Of a DNA stretch of 64,000 nt, positions 34,714 to 46,285 are shown in pieces. The stretch's first letter is position 1. Every line of letters begins with the position of its first letter. Origin of the DNA: Canna indica (taxonomy: Eukaryota > Streptophyta > Magnoliopsida > Zingiberales > Cannaceae); the NCBI GenBank assembly GCA_034359265.1, contig CP136893.1:41241501-41305500 (forward strand). Reading direction: 5' to 3'. The notes beneath the pieces were generated by a model, which saw only the letters and a program-made list of their open reading frames with translations, made no database searches and had not been told where the DNA came from. A program made the position numbers and the translations under genes.

Positions 34714-35429
34714 GTTAATACTTAGTCCATATATGAATAAATATGATCACACTTAGTCTATTTTTGCACAAATACAACATATGAAAATGATGACACTCCA
34801 TATATATTGGTGCAGTCCATGCCGCTATACTTAGTCCATATTTAGTCCATGTCGGTATTCCATTTAGGGAATACTTACTCTATACTTAGTCATATCAATA
34901 AGTTAATAATTAGTTGATGCCGCAATACTTAGTTCGTACTGCATGATGACTTTATTAGTTAATTAGTTCATACTTACTTCATATTTTTATTGGTAAATAA
35001 CAATTACAAATAATTTAATAATATTCATATTTTTTTTATTTTTTTAATATTATGTTCCATTTTTAATATAATAATTTTTAATGTAAAAATATTTTAATAT
35101 AATTATATTTATATTAACTAATAAAATAATATTAATAATAACATTTATTTACGAATTAACATATAATAAAACAATATTCATAATAATATTTATTTACGAA
35201 TTAACATAATTAATAATATTTTTTAAGTTTGAGTAAAAAATTGAAAACAAATACTATATTTGACAAACAAACACAGTTCAATTTTTGTCCCGAAAACAAT
35301 CATCGAAAACAACACACAACAAACGAGTTTTTGCTGTTTTCGTTTCGCGAAACATTTAAATAGGACATGTCAAACAAACACGTTTTCACCGAACATCAAA
35401 ACCGAGACTGAAAACCCGAAACTCTTGGA
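34714..35429. other. AT-rich non-coding DNA with acttagtccat repeats
   Basis: No gene is seen. The word acttagtccat or a variant recurs several times in the first 250 bp and continues the sequence left of the Ty3 element. From 35260 to 35415 there is a segment with tttcgtttcgcgaaac and aaacacgttttca, a word that recurs at 37611. Confidence 0.5.
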
Positions 35430-36360
35430 AATAGTCACTTAATCATGAAAATGCATCATAAAATTTCTATAAAATCATAAAAGAAATTGCTTTCACCAAT
35501 TTAATTTTTTTGTAATTTTGGTGAAACTCTTGAATAGTGGTCATTTGGCCATGAAAATGCATCCTAAAATTCTCAAAAAATCACAAAAAAATCATTCACT
35601 AATTTAAAATGTTGTAATTTTTTGGAGGATTTTAGGATATTTTTTATGGTCAAAAGGCCACTTTCAAGTGAAACTCTTGAAAATGCATCATACAATCTCA
35701 AAAAAAAAATACAAAAAAATATTCACTAATTTAGAATTTTTGTGAATTTTGAAGGATTTTAGAATGTATTTTTTCATGGTTAAATGACCACTTTTCAAGA
35801 GTTTCACCAAAACTCTTTATTGGTGAAACTTTTGAAAGTAGTCATCTAACAATAAACACATCCTAAAATCACAAAAAAAATTCATTCACTAATTTAAATT
35901 TTTTGTAATTTTCTAGAATTTTAGTACTAAAATCATCAGTTTCAAGAGTTTCAAGTGAAACCCTTGAAAATGTTTTTTTACCATAAAAATACATCCTAAA
36001 ATTTCAAAATAATAATAATCTAAATTAGTGAATGAATTTTTTGTAATTTTTTTGATATTTTACGATACGTTTTTAAAATATTTTTTAATCTAAATTTAGT
36101 GTTATATACTTTGGACAAAAATCTCTAATATAATCGAGATTTTTTTAGACTTAGGATGTGTTTTTATATTTCATATTTTCAATAATTTTTAGATTTTTTA
36201 ATAAAAATTTTGGCAAAAGTTTCTAATGTTTTAGGGCCTATTTGGTTAGCGAAACCAAGTAGAAATATCAATAATTTTTGGATTTTTTAATAAAAATTTT
36301 GGCAAAAGTTTCTAATGTTTTAGGGCCTATTTGGTTAGCGAAACTAAGTTTATTTTCATA
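35430..36360. repeat. AT-rich hairpin-forming repeat, second copy (inverted)
   Basis: This is the same family as 16985-17885 but in reverse orientation, with recurring catgaaaatgcatc, aaattcattcactaattta and gagtttcaagtgaaactc words. It ends in a tandem duplication of 89 bp (36179-36356) that includes gggcctatttggttagcgaaac. Confidence 0.7.
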
Positions 36361-37203
36361 ATTTCAATTTTATTGAAATCAAAATTATTTATGAAAATAT
36401 GTTTGGTTCGACGTTTTTATGAAATTGAATCGAAACCGAAATGAAAACATGTTTCGGTGAAACCAATTTTTTAATAAAAAATGAAAACACTATAATGTTA
36501 TTTTATGAGGTTTCGAGACTGTCAGTTTCGATATCAAAATAAAATGATAAATTTGTAATTATAAATACTTTTTTATAAAAGCAATTAATTTACAAATAAA
36601 TCAAACTATATCTAATTTATAAAAATAAAAATAAAAATCATCATTTTTAACTCAAATTATTAACTTAAATTGACAAATTAATTAAACAAATTCATATCTA
36701 ATTGAGCCAAACCGAACTTTTAAAATAACTCTTTTTTTTAAAGTCGGTCTATTTATAATTTTTTAATCAAAACTACTTTTAGATCATTGAACTTAAATTG
36801 ATTAGCAAACAATAATTGTGTAAACTAACTACAAATACATAATTAATATTTTATAAATCTATAAATCTTTCTTTTCATCTTTATAATGATTTAATTATAA
36901 AATAAAATTGATAATTATGTTGAGAAACTAATAACATTGATCACTATAGTTATTCATTTTTTGAATTGATTAAAATTTCAACATCTTTTAATATGGATAC
37001 AAAAATTCATATTTTGATTTTTAACATATTTATCTTAGTTGTTGTAGTCCAAATTATAGTGTTGAATAGTGATTTCTCTTACTTTTATCAACATGCGATT
37101 TTCTTCTATAATCATATTAAATTTTATGATATGATTCATATGAATTAGTTTACTATTGAATCAAAATCAGATTATTACTAAAACTGCTAGATGAAAAATA
37201 ATA
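36361..37203. other. AT-rich non-coding DNA
   Basis: No gene is seen. The stretch starts with TTTGGTT-like words reminiscent of transposon ends but shows no matching far end. Open frames here (for example around 36966) have no recognisable composition or motif. Confidence 0.4.
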
Positions 37204-37549
37204 TAAAATAGCCTAGAAATTCACATGCTTTCACAAAAATTTAAGATCTATCAATTTTTTTCATTTTGGCATGTAAATTCACATAGTTTGCTTTCGTTAT
37301 TACTTCTTCCAATTCGTCAAGGGCCTTGTCAAATTTGTTGATGTGGAAGAAAACGATGCTCGTGTGGCTGTAATCAGGTGATCCTTGACGAGGTCATTTT
37401 CTTCTACGTCAGCAAATTTGATGAAGCCCTTGGCGAATTGGTAGATGTAATAACGGAACCAAACTATGTGAATTTATAGGCCAAATTTTTAAAAAATTAT
37501 AGATCTTATTTTTTAAAAAACTATGTGAATTTCTATGCTATTTACCTTA
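37204..37549. mobile_element. Foldback (long inverted repeat) MITE-like element
   Basis: The left arm (from aaatagcctagaaattcacat) and right arm (to atgtgaatttctatgctattt) are imperfect reverse complements over more than 120 bp, including ccaattcgtcaagggccttg against caagggccttcatc-like words near 37310 and 37420. The loop is about 45 bp (gctcgtgtggctgtaatcagg). No coding region. The target duplication is unclear, so the superfamily is left open. Confidence 0.6.
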
Positions 37550-37704
37550 TTTTGTATAAGCAAATAAGTATTCACTGATTTCAACCAATTAAAGCCGATG
37601 TTTTCATTAACCAAACACGTTTTCAGAAAATTGAAAACTAAAGAACCCTCTTATAAGGTCTAAAGCGTGCCGGTGTAACAAAATGTTTTGACCATTTCAT
37701 TATG

Positions 37705-38942
37705 ACGATTGGCCTAAGACTTTTAACATATGTCTTAATCTTGGTTTTGATGATAACAAAAATGGAACTAATGCCTTCATGGAGAAATATTTTCAGGTTC
37801 CAAGTCGGTTTGCGAGCGACGCCTGCGATCAAAAAAATCATAGAAATTTGAGAAATCGGAAGGACGCTCATCGACACTCGATTTTCATCATGAAGTTAGA
37901 TTATAGGTTTAGGGTGTCTAGTAGATATTGTATGTCCTATTTTTGATGCAAACGAACCCTAAAACACAAATCCGAACACCCGAAAATCTGAAAATCGAAA
38001 AAAGAAGCCTTAAACTGAGTTATTGGCCGATGTTCGACCAATTTTCTATCGATCGAAGATCGATCGAAAAGTTATTAGTGATTCTAGTAACTATAGTTAC
38101 CAATACTTCCAATAACTGTTCGGTCAAAGCTCGATCGATCCTCGGCCGATCGAGATTCGATCGTAGTTCGACCAAAATGCCCAACATATCTATTTTGATC
38201 CATTGAATGACTCTTTTTGAGCCCATGCCTTTGGGATATTTATAAATACTCCTGATACCTGCCTTCCTTGCTGACTAATGCTTCATCGAGGCACTCTTTG
38301 ATATTTGTTAAGCCTTCTTGAGTCATTCTTTAAGCAAACCCTAGTTTTTGTGATGACTTGATTTGGCCTTTCCTCTTCATCGATTCGTTATCTAAAGGCA
38401 TCAAGGGGATTAGGGAACTTGTGTTGGAGCTAAGTATAACTTGTTTGGTTTATTTTCTCCCTTATTGTTGTATTTTATAATTTATTTGTTTGTATTCAAG
38501 TTTGTGATTGACCTAGTGTAGTAGGTCTTGAGTTTGTTGGTAGCCTTGGTGTAGAGACATAAGTCCACCGGTGTAAACTTAGTTTGCTAGGGTTAGTTGT
38601 GTAGTCCTTGGATGAAGAAGTGTTGGAGGTACTCTCGGTGTGTGATAGTAACCCTCGGGTGTGAGGGTTGGTGCCTTAGCTTGTAAATCCTCTTATAGGA
38701 TACACTTCAAACTAGCAAACTAGAGTTGGAAATCCTAAGTGGGGTACTTAGGTAGTCGAGTAGGCGAGGTTGCCGAACCACTAATCGTGTTAGGATTGCC
38801 TATTGTGTTTGCTACTTATCATTTATTATTGCTTCCACTTGTTGATTAAAATTATCATTTGCCTAAGATCAAAAGAATCGATTAAAAATGAAATTAGACT
38901 AAGTTTTTAGATAATACACTATTCATCCCCCTCTAGTGTAGG
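37705..38942 (+). mobile_element. Solo LTR of the Copia/SIRE-like family, plus orientation
   Basis: It follows the LTRs at 43454 and 54979, read in reverse: ttggcctaagac, then cttaatcttggttttgatgataac, a U3 part with several cgatcga-type palindromes (38040-38170), TATAAATA at about 38240, and the end actattcatccccctctagtgt. The first TGT has decayed and the last dozen bases are missing. No target duplication is visible. Confidence 0.8.
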
Positions 38943-39862
38943 CCAAACACCTCTTCTCATAAGGACTACACAAATAATCCTAGCAAACTAAGTTTACACC
39001 GGTAGATTTATGCCTCTAGACCAAGGCAACCACCAAACTTGACCTAACACACTAGGTCAAAACACAAGCTTGAAATACAAATAAATAAACACCAAAATAC
39101 AAGTAAAATGAGAGCAAAAATAACTAATAACAACAACTTAGCTCTCAACAATGATTCTTAGCTCCCTCTTGATGCCTTTGATGATGAAACAATGAATTCA
39201 AGGCAAGGCCAATGAAATTTCAGCACAAAGCTAGGGTTTGATGAAAAGTGGATCAATCAAAGGTTTAATATCTCAAATAATGACTCAATAAGCGTTGGAA
39301 GGTTGAAGGAAGGCTGGGAACCCTTATTTATAGGGAAACAAGGGTATATGGCTCGGGCTCAACCACACTGAATGACTCAAAAAAGAGTCATTGCTGATTT
39401 TGGTCGATCTTGGGCCGATCCTTAGTCAACCTAACATCAGCCTAGATTCAGTCGAAATTCAATATTTCAGCCTTTTTCAACCCTTTTCAACCTTTTCATC
39501 ATTTCGGGTTTTTGGGTGCCAGTTTCTAGTTTTGGTGGTTTCTTTTGCAAACACCCTAAACCTAGACACAAACTTTTCATCGATGTTCGTGCACCGGTCA
39601 ATGCCCATCTGATTTTTCCAATATCGCACCAATTTCTTGATCGCGATCATTTCACGTAACTCAACTTCAAACTTGAAATAATCATGACCAAATACATTAT
39701 ACCCAAACAAAAAAAACTAAATTTAACTCTTCTCTGACTTCGAGTGCATCGATCAACGTCCTTCCATTTTTTTTTATTTTTTTCAACTGCGGACGTCGCA
39801 CGCAAATCGACTTGGAACCTATAAATATTTCTTTATGAAATAATTAGTTCCATGTTTGTGAT
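38943..39862 (-). mobile_element. Truncated LTR of the same Copia/SIRE-like family, minus orientation
   Basis: It abuts the previous LTR head to head, forming an interrupted inverted repeat of about 2.1 kb. In plus orientation it starts inside the LTR (aactaagtttacaccgg) and lacks roughly the first 370 bp. It runs through the TATA region (rc of tatttataggg near 39325) and ends near catgtttgtgattg, just short of the LTR end. Confidence 0.75.
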
Positions 39863-40990
39863 TGTTTTTGCCTAAAGTCGGGGTGGTGCGGTCCGACGCA
39901 TCTCCTGGTTGTGTGCGACTTCGGCGGGGGACCTACAAAAGACTTTGACGCTCAAGTAAGAATGAGTTCCAAGTGAAGGTAATAGAAATTGGAATCTGGG
40001 GTACCTAAGGAGTGTCGTGTCTGTATTTAATACAAGATGATGAGTATTTGGCGATGATGTTGCTCGGTAATCTCGTAGGGATGTTGCTCAAAATGGGTCG
40101 AGGTTGATCCCGGAGATGTCAGGCTCGTGAATGACGAATCCCTCATAATTAATGAGGATATACGTGTCCTTGTATGGTCGGGTGGATTCCTTGGGCTAAG
40201 TCGTCTGGCTTGACTTAAGTCTGGTTCATGAGTGTGGGCGCTTCTGGGCCTATCTGCACGGGCCCAAAGGTGCTAGTCCAGTCCACAGACCCCAAGCTTG
40301 GTTGGGGTATGAGGACTTCGTGCCGAGCTATAAGTAGTGTTAGCTTCTGATCTTGGTTTGACAGAGAGGTGTCGTCCGGATTTTGAGAGTATATCAACTT
40401 TTTGTTGAGCTACTGTGGGTGTCGAGCTTTTGTGGGTGTCGAGCTGCCACCGAGGTTTGACTTTGAATGGATCATGGGGAACACGTGCCTATTGCCTTTA
40501 ATTGACTGAGGTGAATTATGTTGGCGTATCTTTGTCGTGTCGCTTTGTGACCCCTCTATTTTCGCTCTTAGCATGATGGTTATGTAGTTGAGGGATATTT
40601 CTTCCTACGTGGTAGCTGCTGGTTGATACCTGCCCTCCTTAACAATAATTTACTTTTGGGGAGTGATCATGAGGAGGCGAACTGCTCGTTCGTGCCCTTG
40701 AGGTACTACTGGTGGGATGGCCGGTTGAGATTCAATTACATCGCTGATATTGGTCATTTGATGAAGAGGCTATTGTCTTTTGGCCTTTAAAGTGGCTTCT
40801 TCTTTTAGTTGCAAAATCTTCTCGTGCTTTTTGACGTTCTGCCTTCTTAAGCTTTTTGCAGGTGACGTCACTTTCTCGATCATTTCTTTCTACCGTTGTC
40901 GCTTCTAATTTTCAATGAGTCTCTTGGTTCTTCCTTTCAGCTTTGTTTTGTCGGGGGTGGCCTTAGGTCAATAGGCTATACTAACTTATC
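39863..40990 (+). other. Decayed gypsy-type LTR-like sequence
   Basis: No gene is seen. Words such as gacctacaaaagactttgacgctcaagtaag and the following stretch resemble the LTR or leader of Tat/Athila-like gypsy elements, and a TATAAGTA lies near 40329. It probably belongs with the gag-like frame that follows. Confidence 0.35.
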
Positions 40991-42252
40991 CCCACTTGTT
41001 AGGTATTGCGACCTCTGTCGGGTTAATGGCGAGGAGAGGTGTCAGAATTAAGTCGGGGGTAGGGCCACCGGGGAGGACTTCAGACCCTTATTCTTGGGTT
41101 CACCATGAGATACGGCGGCAGGGTCTGGTGATGACCATCTTGGGTAGCATTCAAGCTTTTCGAGAGAGTGTGAAGATCTCCTGCTAGGATGATGATGAAT
41201 CCTTTGATTGTCTCCCTTGCTCTTCGACAGATAGAGTTTTTCATAGAGGGGAACCCGCATCTATCTTCATGTATCAGACTTTGTTCGAGGGACTTGGGGT
41301 CCAGCTGCCATTCACATATTTTGAACACGAGGTGCCGAACCAAGCAAATGTTGCTCCAACGCACTTGCACCCGAACAATTAGGTGTTTGTCCGCTGTTTT
41401 GAGGTTTTGATGAAGTGTCTCGGGATTGAACCGAGCCTCTATGTATTTTTTTTCTTTTTTCCAGGCAAAGAGAACTCAGAAAGGTGAGTGGGTGTCCTTT
41501 AGTGGCTTCTCCCGGAGGAAGCCTTTCAACTTGTTCAAGAGTTCTTATAAGAATTTTAAAACTTACTTCTTCAAGGTAAGGTCAAAGTCACGCCTTTGAA
41601 AGTTCTATTTGGACTCGGATTCTCAAACGAAGATGTTTTCGCTGTCATGGAGGGAGAACCCCACGCCTATTACGTCTATGGAGGAGGAGGGTATTTCTCC
41701 CAAGGATAAGTGTGTTATAGAGTTTCCTGTAAAGAAATGTTGAAACAAGACCTGGAGGGGTCTTCAATCTCGAGTTATATAGGTAAGTTTAGGGGGGGTC
41801 GTAAGATTATTTTTACCTCAATTTCCCTGGACACGCTGATGGAAAATTTCTTGGATGCAAGTAGGAGGTCCTCCATACTAGACAAGATGATCTTTCATGC
41901 TCGGGTGGAGAAGGTGAGGGGTGGCACTCCTGTAATTGACAAGGGGAAGAGCCCGTTGGTGGGCGATTCTCCCCCTTCACTTTCGCCAAAGCTATCACAG
42001 GTCCTGGGGTCCCAGGCTTTGGGGGCCTCAAGGTCTTGGCCCTCGGGAGCGACCAGGTCGCTAGTGCCATCCAACTCTTCGACTCCGTGCTCTCCTTTAT
42101 GGCAAAGGAAGAGGACCAGGGCCTCGTGTGTTGGTGAGGGCCTCCCCCCTCGAGATGTTACCCTTCCTATGGAGGTTGTGGCTGTCATGCCAGGTATGGC
42201 TGTGGCAAAGGAGGCTCTGTTGATAGAACATCATCTAGTCGAGGCTCCTTAA
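40991..42252 (+). pseudogene. Gypsy-type transposon protein remnant (PF04195-like)
   Basis: Broken frames read like the plant putative gypsy-type transposon domain: MYQTLFEGLGVQLPF near 41271, then FEHEVPNQANVAPTHLHPNN, FVRCFEVLMKCLGIEPSLYV, WVSFSGFSRRKPFNLFKSSY and FKTYFFKVRS to about 41600, with stops and a frame change. It is followed by an open 180-codon stretch (41710-42252) rich in Ser and Pro, with LMENFLDASRRSS at its start. Such proteins occur in non-autonomous Ty3 elements; the function is unknown. No LTR pair, protease or RT is seen nearby. Confidence 0.6.
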
Positions 42253-42617
42253 AATGATCAACTTTTCCTTCTTGGTGTACGAGCAAATCTGCCGGAAGAG
42301 GCAGATGCAGGGAGCTTATTAAGACCGGTTACCTTTATGAGTCATGGTTGTTGAATGACTGCGGAGACCACATCCTTCGACGCTAGTGTTAGAGGATGGT
42401 GGATAAGAATGTGAGGCAAAGTGCCTGTTGAGAGCGTGGGAGCTCGATAGGGGCGACTTCATGATAGTAGTTTGGCGGTTGTGAGAGCCAGAATACGGTA
42501 CCTATGAGTGGAAGTTTGAGTGTCTATTCGGGGTGTAAGAGTTCGAGAGTGGCAGCTGAGACCGAGGATTGCGATTGAGAGTTGAGGGCATGGGTGCCCA
42601 AGTCTTCAAGGGCGCTG

Positions 42618-43345
42618 AAGCCGAAAGTGGTGGCTTTGAGGCCAAGGACCGCACTTGAGGTCAAGTCGAGTTCGTTGAGGAGCGTAAGGCAAGACCGTGC
42701 TTAGGGTCGTTAAGGTCTCTTAGGCCGAAAGTAATGGCGTTGAGGCCGATGACCACACTTGGGGTCAAGTCGAGCTCACCGGTGAGCATAAGGCAAGATC
42801 ACGCTCGGGGTTGTTAAGGGCTCTAAGGTCGGAAGTATTGACGCTGAGGTCGAGGATCGCGCTTGGAGTCAAGCCAAGCTCGTCGAGGAGCGTAAGGTAG
42901 GATCGTCCTTGGGATCGTTAAGGGCTCTGGGGTAGGAAGTAATGACGTTGAGGCCAAGGACCACGCTTGGCGTCAAGCGAGCTCATCGAGGAGCATAGGG
43001 TAGGACAACGCTCGATGTCTTTAAGGGTTATAAGGCCGGAAGTAATGGCTTTGAGGCCAATGACCATGCTTGGGGTCAAACCGAGATCGCCGAGGAACAT
43101 AAGAGGGGACCACGCTCAAGGTCGTTAAGGGCTTTGAGGCCGAAAGTAATGACGCTGAGGCCGAGGACCGTGCTTGGGGTCAAGTCGAGCTCACCAAGGA
43201 GTGTAAGGTAGAATCGTGCTCGGGGTTGTTAAGGGCTCCGAGGTCGAAAGTAATGTCGGTGAGGCCGAGGATCGCGTTTGGGGTCAAGTCGAGCTCATCG
43301 AGGGGTGTAAGGCGGGATCACGCTCGGGGTCATTCTTTGTCATGA
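42618..43345. repeat. 104-bp tandem repeat, seven copies
   Basis: Units beginning aggccgaaagtaatg start at 42618, 42722, 42826 and so on every 104 bp or close to it, and contain gaggccgaggaccgcgcttggggtcaag and aggagcgtaaggcaagatc-like blocks. Copies differ by roughly 10-20 percent by eye. The array is GC-richer than its surroundings and sits in the untranslated 3-prime part of the gypsy-type remnant. Confidence 0.85.
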
Positions 43346-43453
43346 ATTGTGGGACGCTTGTTTGGTTGGCGGGATGACCATGAATTTTCCTGGATGTACA
43401 TGTAGAGATGTAAAAGAAGTTATCGATACAGTGAAGTTTCCCTGAGTGAGGTG

Positions 43454-44778
43454 TGTTGGATAAATGGCCACACTAGATGGGGGGGAGGGTGAATAGTGTG
43501 TTAACTAAATCTTGTCGCCTAAATTTGATTTATCGATTTTAATTATTTTCTTACAACTTAAGTAATTCACAATTAAATACGGAAGCGATAAATAAAGTAG
43601 TTGAGCAAACACAAGAGAAATAATGCTAACACAAAGAAGTTTATTATGGTTCGGCTAACCACCTACTCCACTACCTAAGACCCGTGCTTAGGATTTCCCA
43701 CACAAATGCACTAAATTAAGAGTGGCTTACAGTCGAGGACTTTACACCGAAAAGACCCTACACTCCCTTCGAAGGAACTTCCTCACCCGGAAGTGTCCAC
43801 CTTCACACCGAGTGAACTTTCCCACCTCAATTCCTAAGAACAACTCCTAATTTAGTTTTACACAAGTGGCTTTACACCTTAAACACCAAGGTTACCACAA
43901 ACTCACTAGACCTTACACAAGGTCTATTACACAATCAAGTTAATACAATGAAAAAACAAACTAAAAAACACTTTAATCACAAGAAGAGAGAAAAGAGGAC
44001 TTATCACAATAGGATCACCTCCTCTTGCTGAACCTAGCAAACTTAAAGGACCCTCTAATGATGAACACTTGAGATTGAGGGATCAAGGCTAGATTTTGAG
44101 GATTTGACCAAGTGAGATCTTAGAAAATGCTTAGGATCACTCTTTGAGGCGTAAAGGCATCAACAACAACCTGGGAGAGTATTTTGGGTGGGTATTTATA
44201 ACCCCCCAAACTCAAGGTGTCATCAATGGGCATTTTTCTGCCCGTTGGCGACACCTGATTGCTTGCCGGTCGATCATCGGTCGACCGACTGAGCGACTGC
44301 GGGCATACTACCGCTTTCTGGTAACAATCGGTCGACAGAATTGATTACTGTCAATTTTTGACCATATTCGGTCGATATTCGATCAACCGACTGGTTGATC
44401 GAATTGATTACTACCAATTTTTGACCACAGTCGATCGACCAATCGGTCGACCGAACCTGGGCTGAGCTTTTATTTTCCAGCTTTCTTCTTGCGGGCTTTG
44501 TTTCCAGGTTCCAGCCTTTAGCGTGCGTCAATTTGAAGAGCTTGCCATGTGTTCTCTGAACTCGCCCATGACGTCTTTGGTGCACACATCAAACTTCTAT
44601 AGGTCGTCGTAAATGTACGTCGTATCGAGATGAATATCGCAAACTACAAAACTAGCTTCCGCCTTTTGTCGAACATGCGACCTTCATGCTTCAAGAACTT
44701 GGTTAGATAGACTTGGTTTGTTATCATCAAAATAACATGAAGAGAGTAGAGCACAAAGGAAAAAACCTTCGGCCAACA
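43454..44778 (-). repeat. 3-prime LTR of the minus-strand Copia/SIRE-like element
   Basis: 1,325 bp. On the minus strand it starts TGTTGGCCGAAGG and ends CCATTTATCCAACA. U3 carries repeated ggtcgaccgat-type palindromes (44268-44460), followed by a TATA box seen as ggtatttataacc at about 44190. Confidence 0.9.
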
Positions 44779-44795
44779 ATCTCCCCCTTTTTGAT
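44779..44795 (-). promoter_or_regulatory. Polypurine tract of the Copia/SIRE-like element
   Basis: On the minus strand AAAAAGGGGGAGAT lies directly before the 3-prime LTR. It fixes the orientation of the element. Confidence 0.85.
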
Positions 44796-45227
44796 GATGA
44801 CAAACCATCGATGATAAAAAGATAGAAAATCTATATGTAATGTATTAATCAATTAGTGTAAAGCATGAGTTTATAAGTGCATATTTAGTGCTCCCCCTAT
44901 CATCATGCCATAGTTTGAAACATATCAATCCTTATCATGACTTCTCCCCCTTTTGGCATCAATCAAAAAGGGTACTAGAGAATAAAATAAAACATGAGTC
45001 ATGCACATTCATGGTAAACCATACAATCTATATGATTCAAATACAAGCTAGTCTGAACAAGGTACAATATTAATACAAGTCCATCGAATAAATGACATCA
45101 TGCAACAGTGGAACTAATCATCCTCAGGTGGTGGAGGTGGTAGATGTGATTGATAGTATTGCCACATCTCATCCACCCGACCATACATCTCATCAACGCG
45201 ATGACCATACTCATCAACTCTCTGACC

Positions 45228-46285
45228 TTACTGATAGATGCGTTGACCATACTCATCAATGCGGCGACCGTACTCATCGACTATCTGACCATACTTATCA
45301 ATGCGTCGGTCGTACTCATCTAGATGCCCTGTCGTACCTCTATTCCATTCCAATTGGTCAATATGAAATTGAGCAAATCGATGCTCCAATTCTCCCAAAT
45401 GCTCAATATGAGTAGCAGCTAACAAGCTTTCACCAGCATCTGCCTCATCCCTGTCCTCATCATCATCGCTGTGGCCTCAGGTGTCCCCTGTACCCTCTTA
45501 CCGCGCTGGTTTTCAAGTGTTTTCATACGATTTAGGGTATAAGTGTCTATTGCTTTGGGCACAGACTCTATCTCAAATTTGGACCTATTTACCCCAGCAG
45601 CATAGATGAAATGAGATATTATTGTGGCATAGGATAGGGCTTGCTTTCTAGAGGCATGAACATTCGCTATGTAACGAAGCATAAGATTAGGAACGTTTAT
45701 AGGTCTACGGGTCAAAGAATAAAAGAGCACTCTGGTGCTCGTGCTGGTGACCTCATCATAATGTCCTGCCCTAGGAAGTATATTATAAGCAATGATAAGA
45801 TGCATAATCTTAGTAGTAGTTGACAGTTTGATGCTTTGAGTAGGAAGCATCCCCTGGTAACATACAGGACAAATGACTGACACAACCTCAAAAGTAGGAA
45901 ATTCTCATGAAAGTGGTGTGTGGACATGTTATATATTGATCTTCCTAGCAGAGGGAACCCAAAGGTATCCCTAATAAGTGATGACTATGGAGTTACCTAG
46001 GATTTCAGATCTAAGGACTAGTGAGTCACCTAGTCTAGCCTTATCTATAACTAGGTTAGAGAAGAGTGCCTTTACTAATATGGGACACACTGGTACCTGT
46101 CTCCCTATGTATTCTACCCATCCCAAGGCTGCAAGTCTGCTTCTAATGTCATACTTTTCTAGGTCTCCTAGGTTTATTGGACAATATTGTAAGATGGTTA
46201 TATCTACGAACCTAGGGGTTTGAGTCTTGCATATAGAGGTTAGGAGATTATCGGGCAAACTTGGAAGCTTTGTCTTGGGTGCCAT
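45228..46285 (-). pseudogene. Plant-transposon / ATHILA ORF1-like protein remnant
   Basis: A frame starting MAPKTKLPSLPDNLL at 46285 runs with three clustered stops (about 45891-45973) to about 45420, and after a frame change to 45228. It has blocks such as DLEKYDIRSRLAALGWVEY, AYNILPRAGHYDEVTS and LFYSLTRRPINVPNLMLRY, the pattern of the putative plant transposon protein family often found in Athila-type or large non-autonomous LTR elements. The last part is a short repeat of DEYGRRI / DEYGQRI. It lies between gag and the 3-prime LTR, where env-like or extra ORFs of SIRE and Athila elements lie. An AG acceptor with a T-rich tract stands directly before the ATG (ttatcttgcag). The function is unknown. 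Confidence 0.65.

Noticed and set aside
36361..37620. A second MITE starting at gggcctatttggttagcg
   Set aside because: A matching inverted end with target duplication could not be found; aaccaaacacg at 37607 is too short and not flanked correctly.
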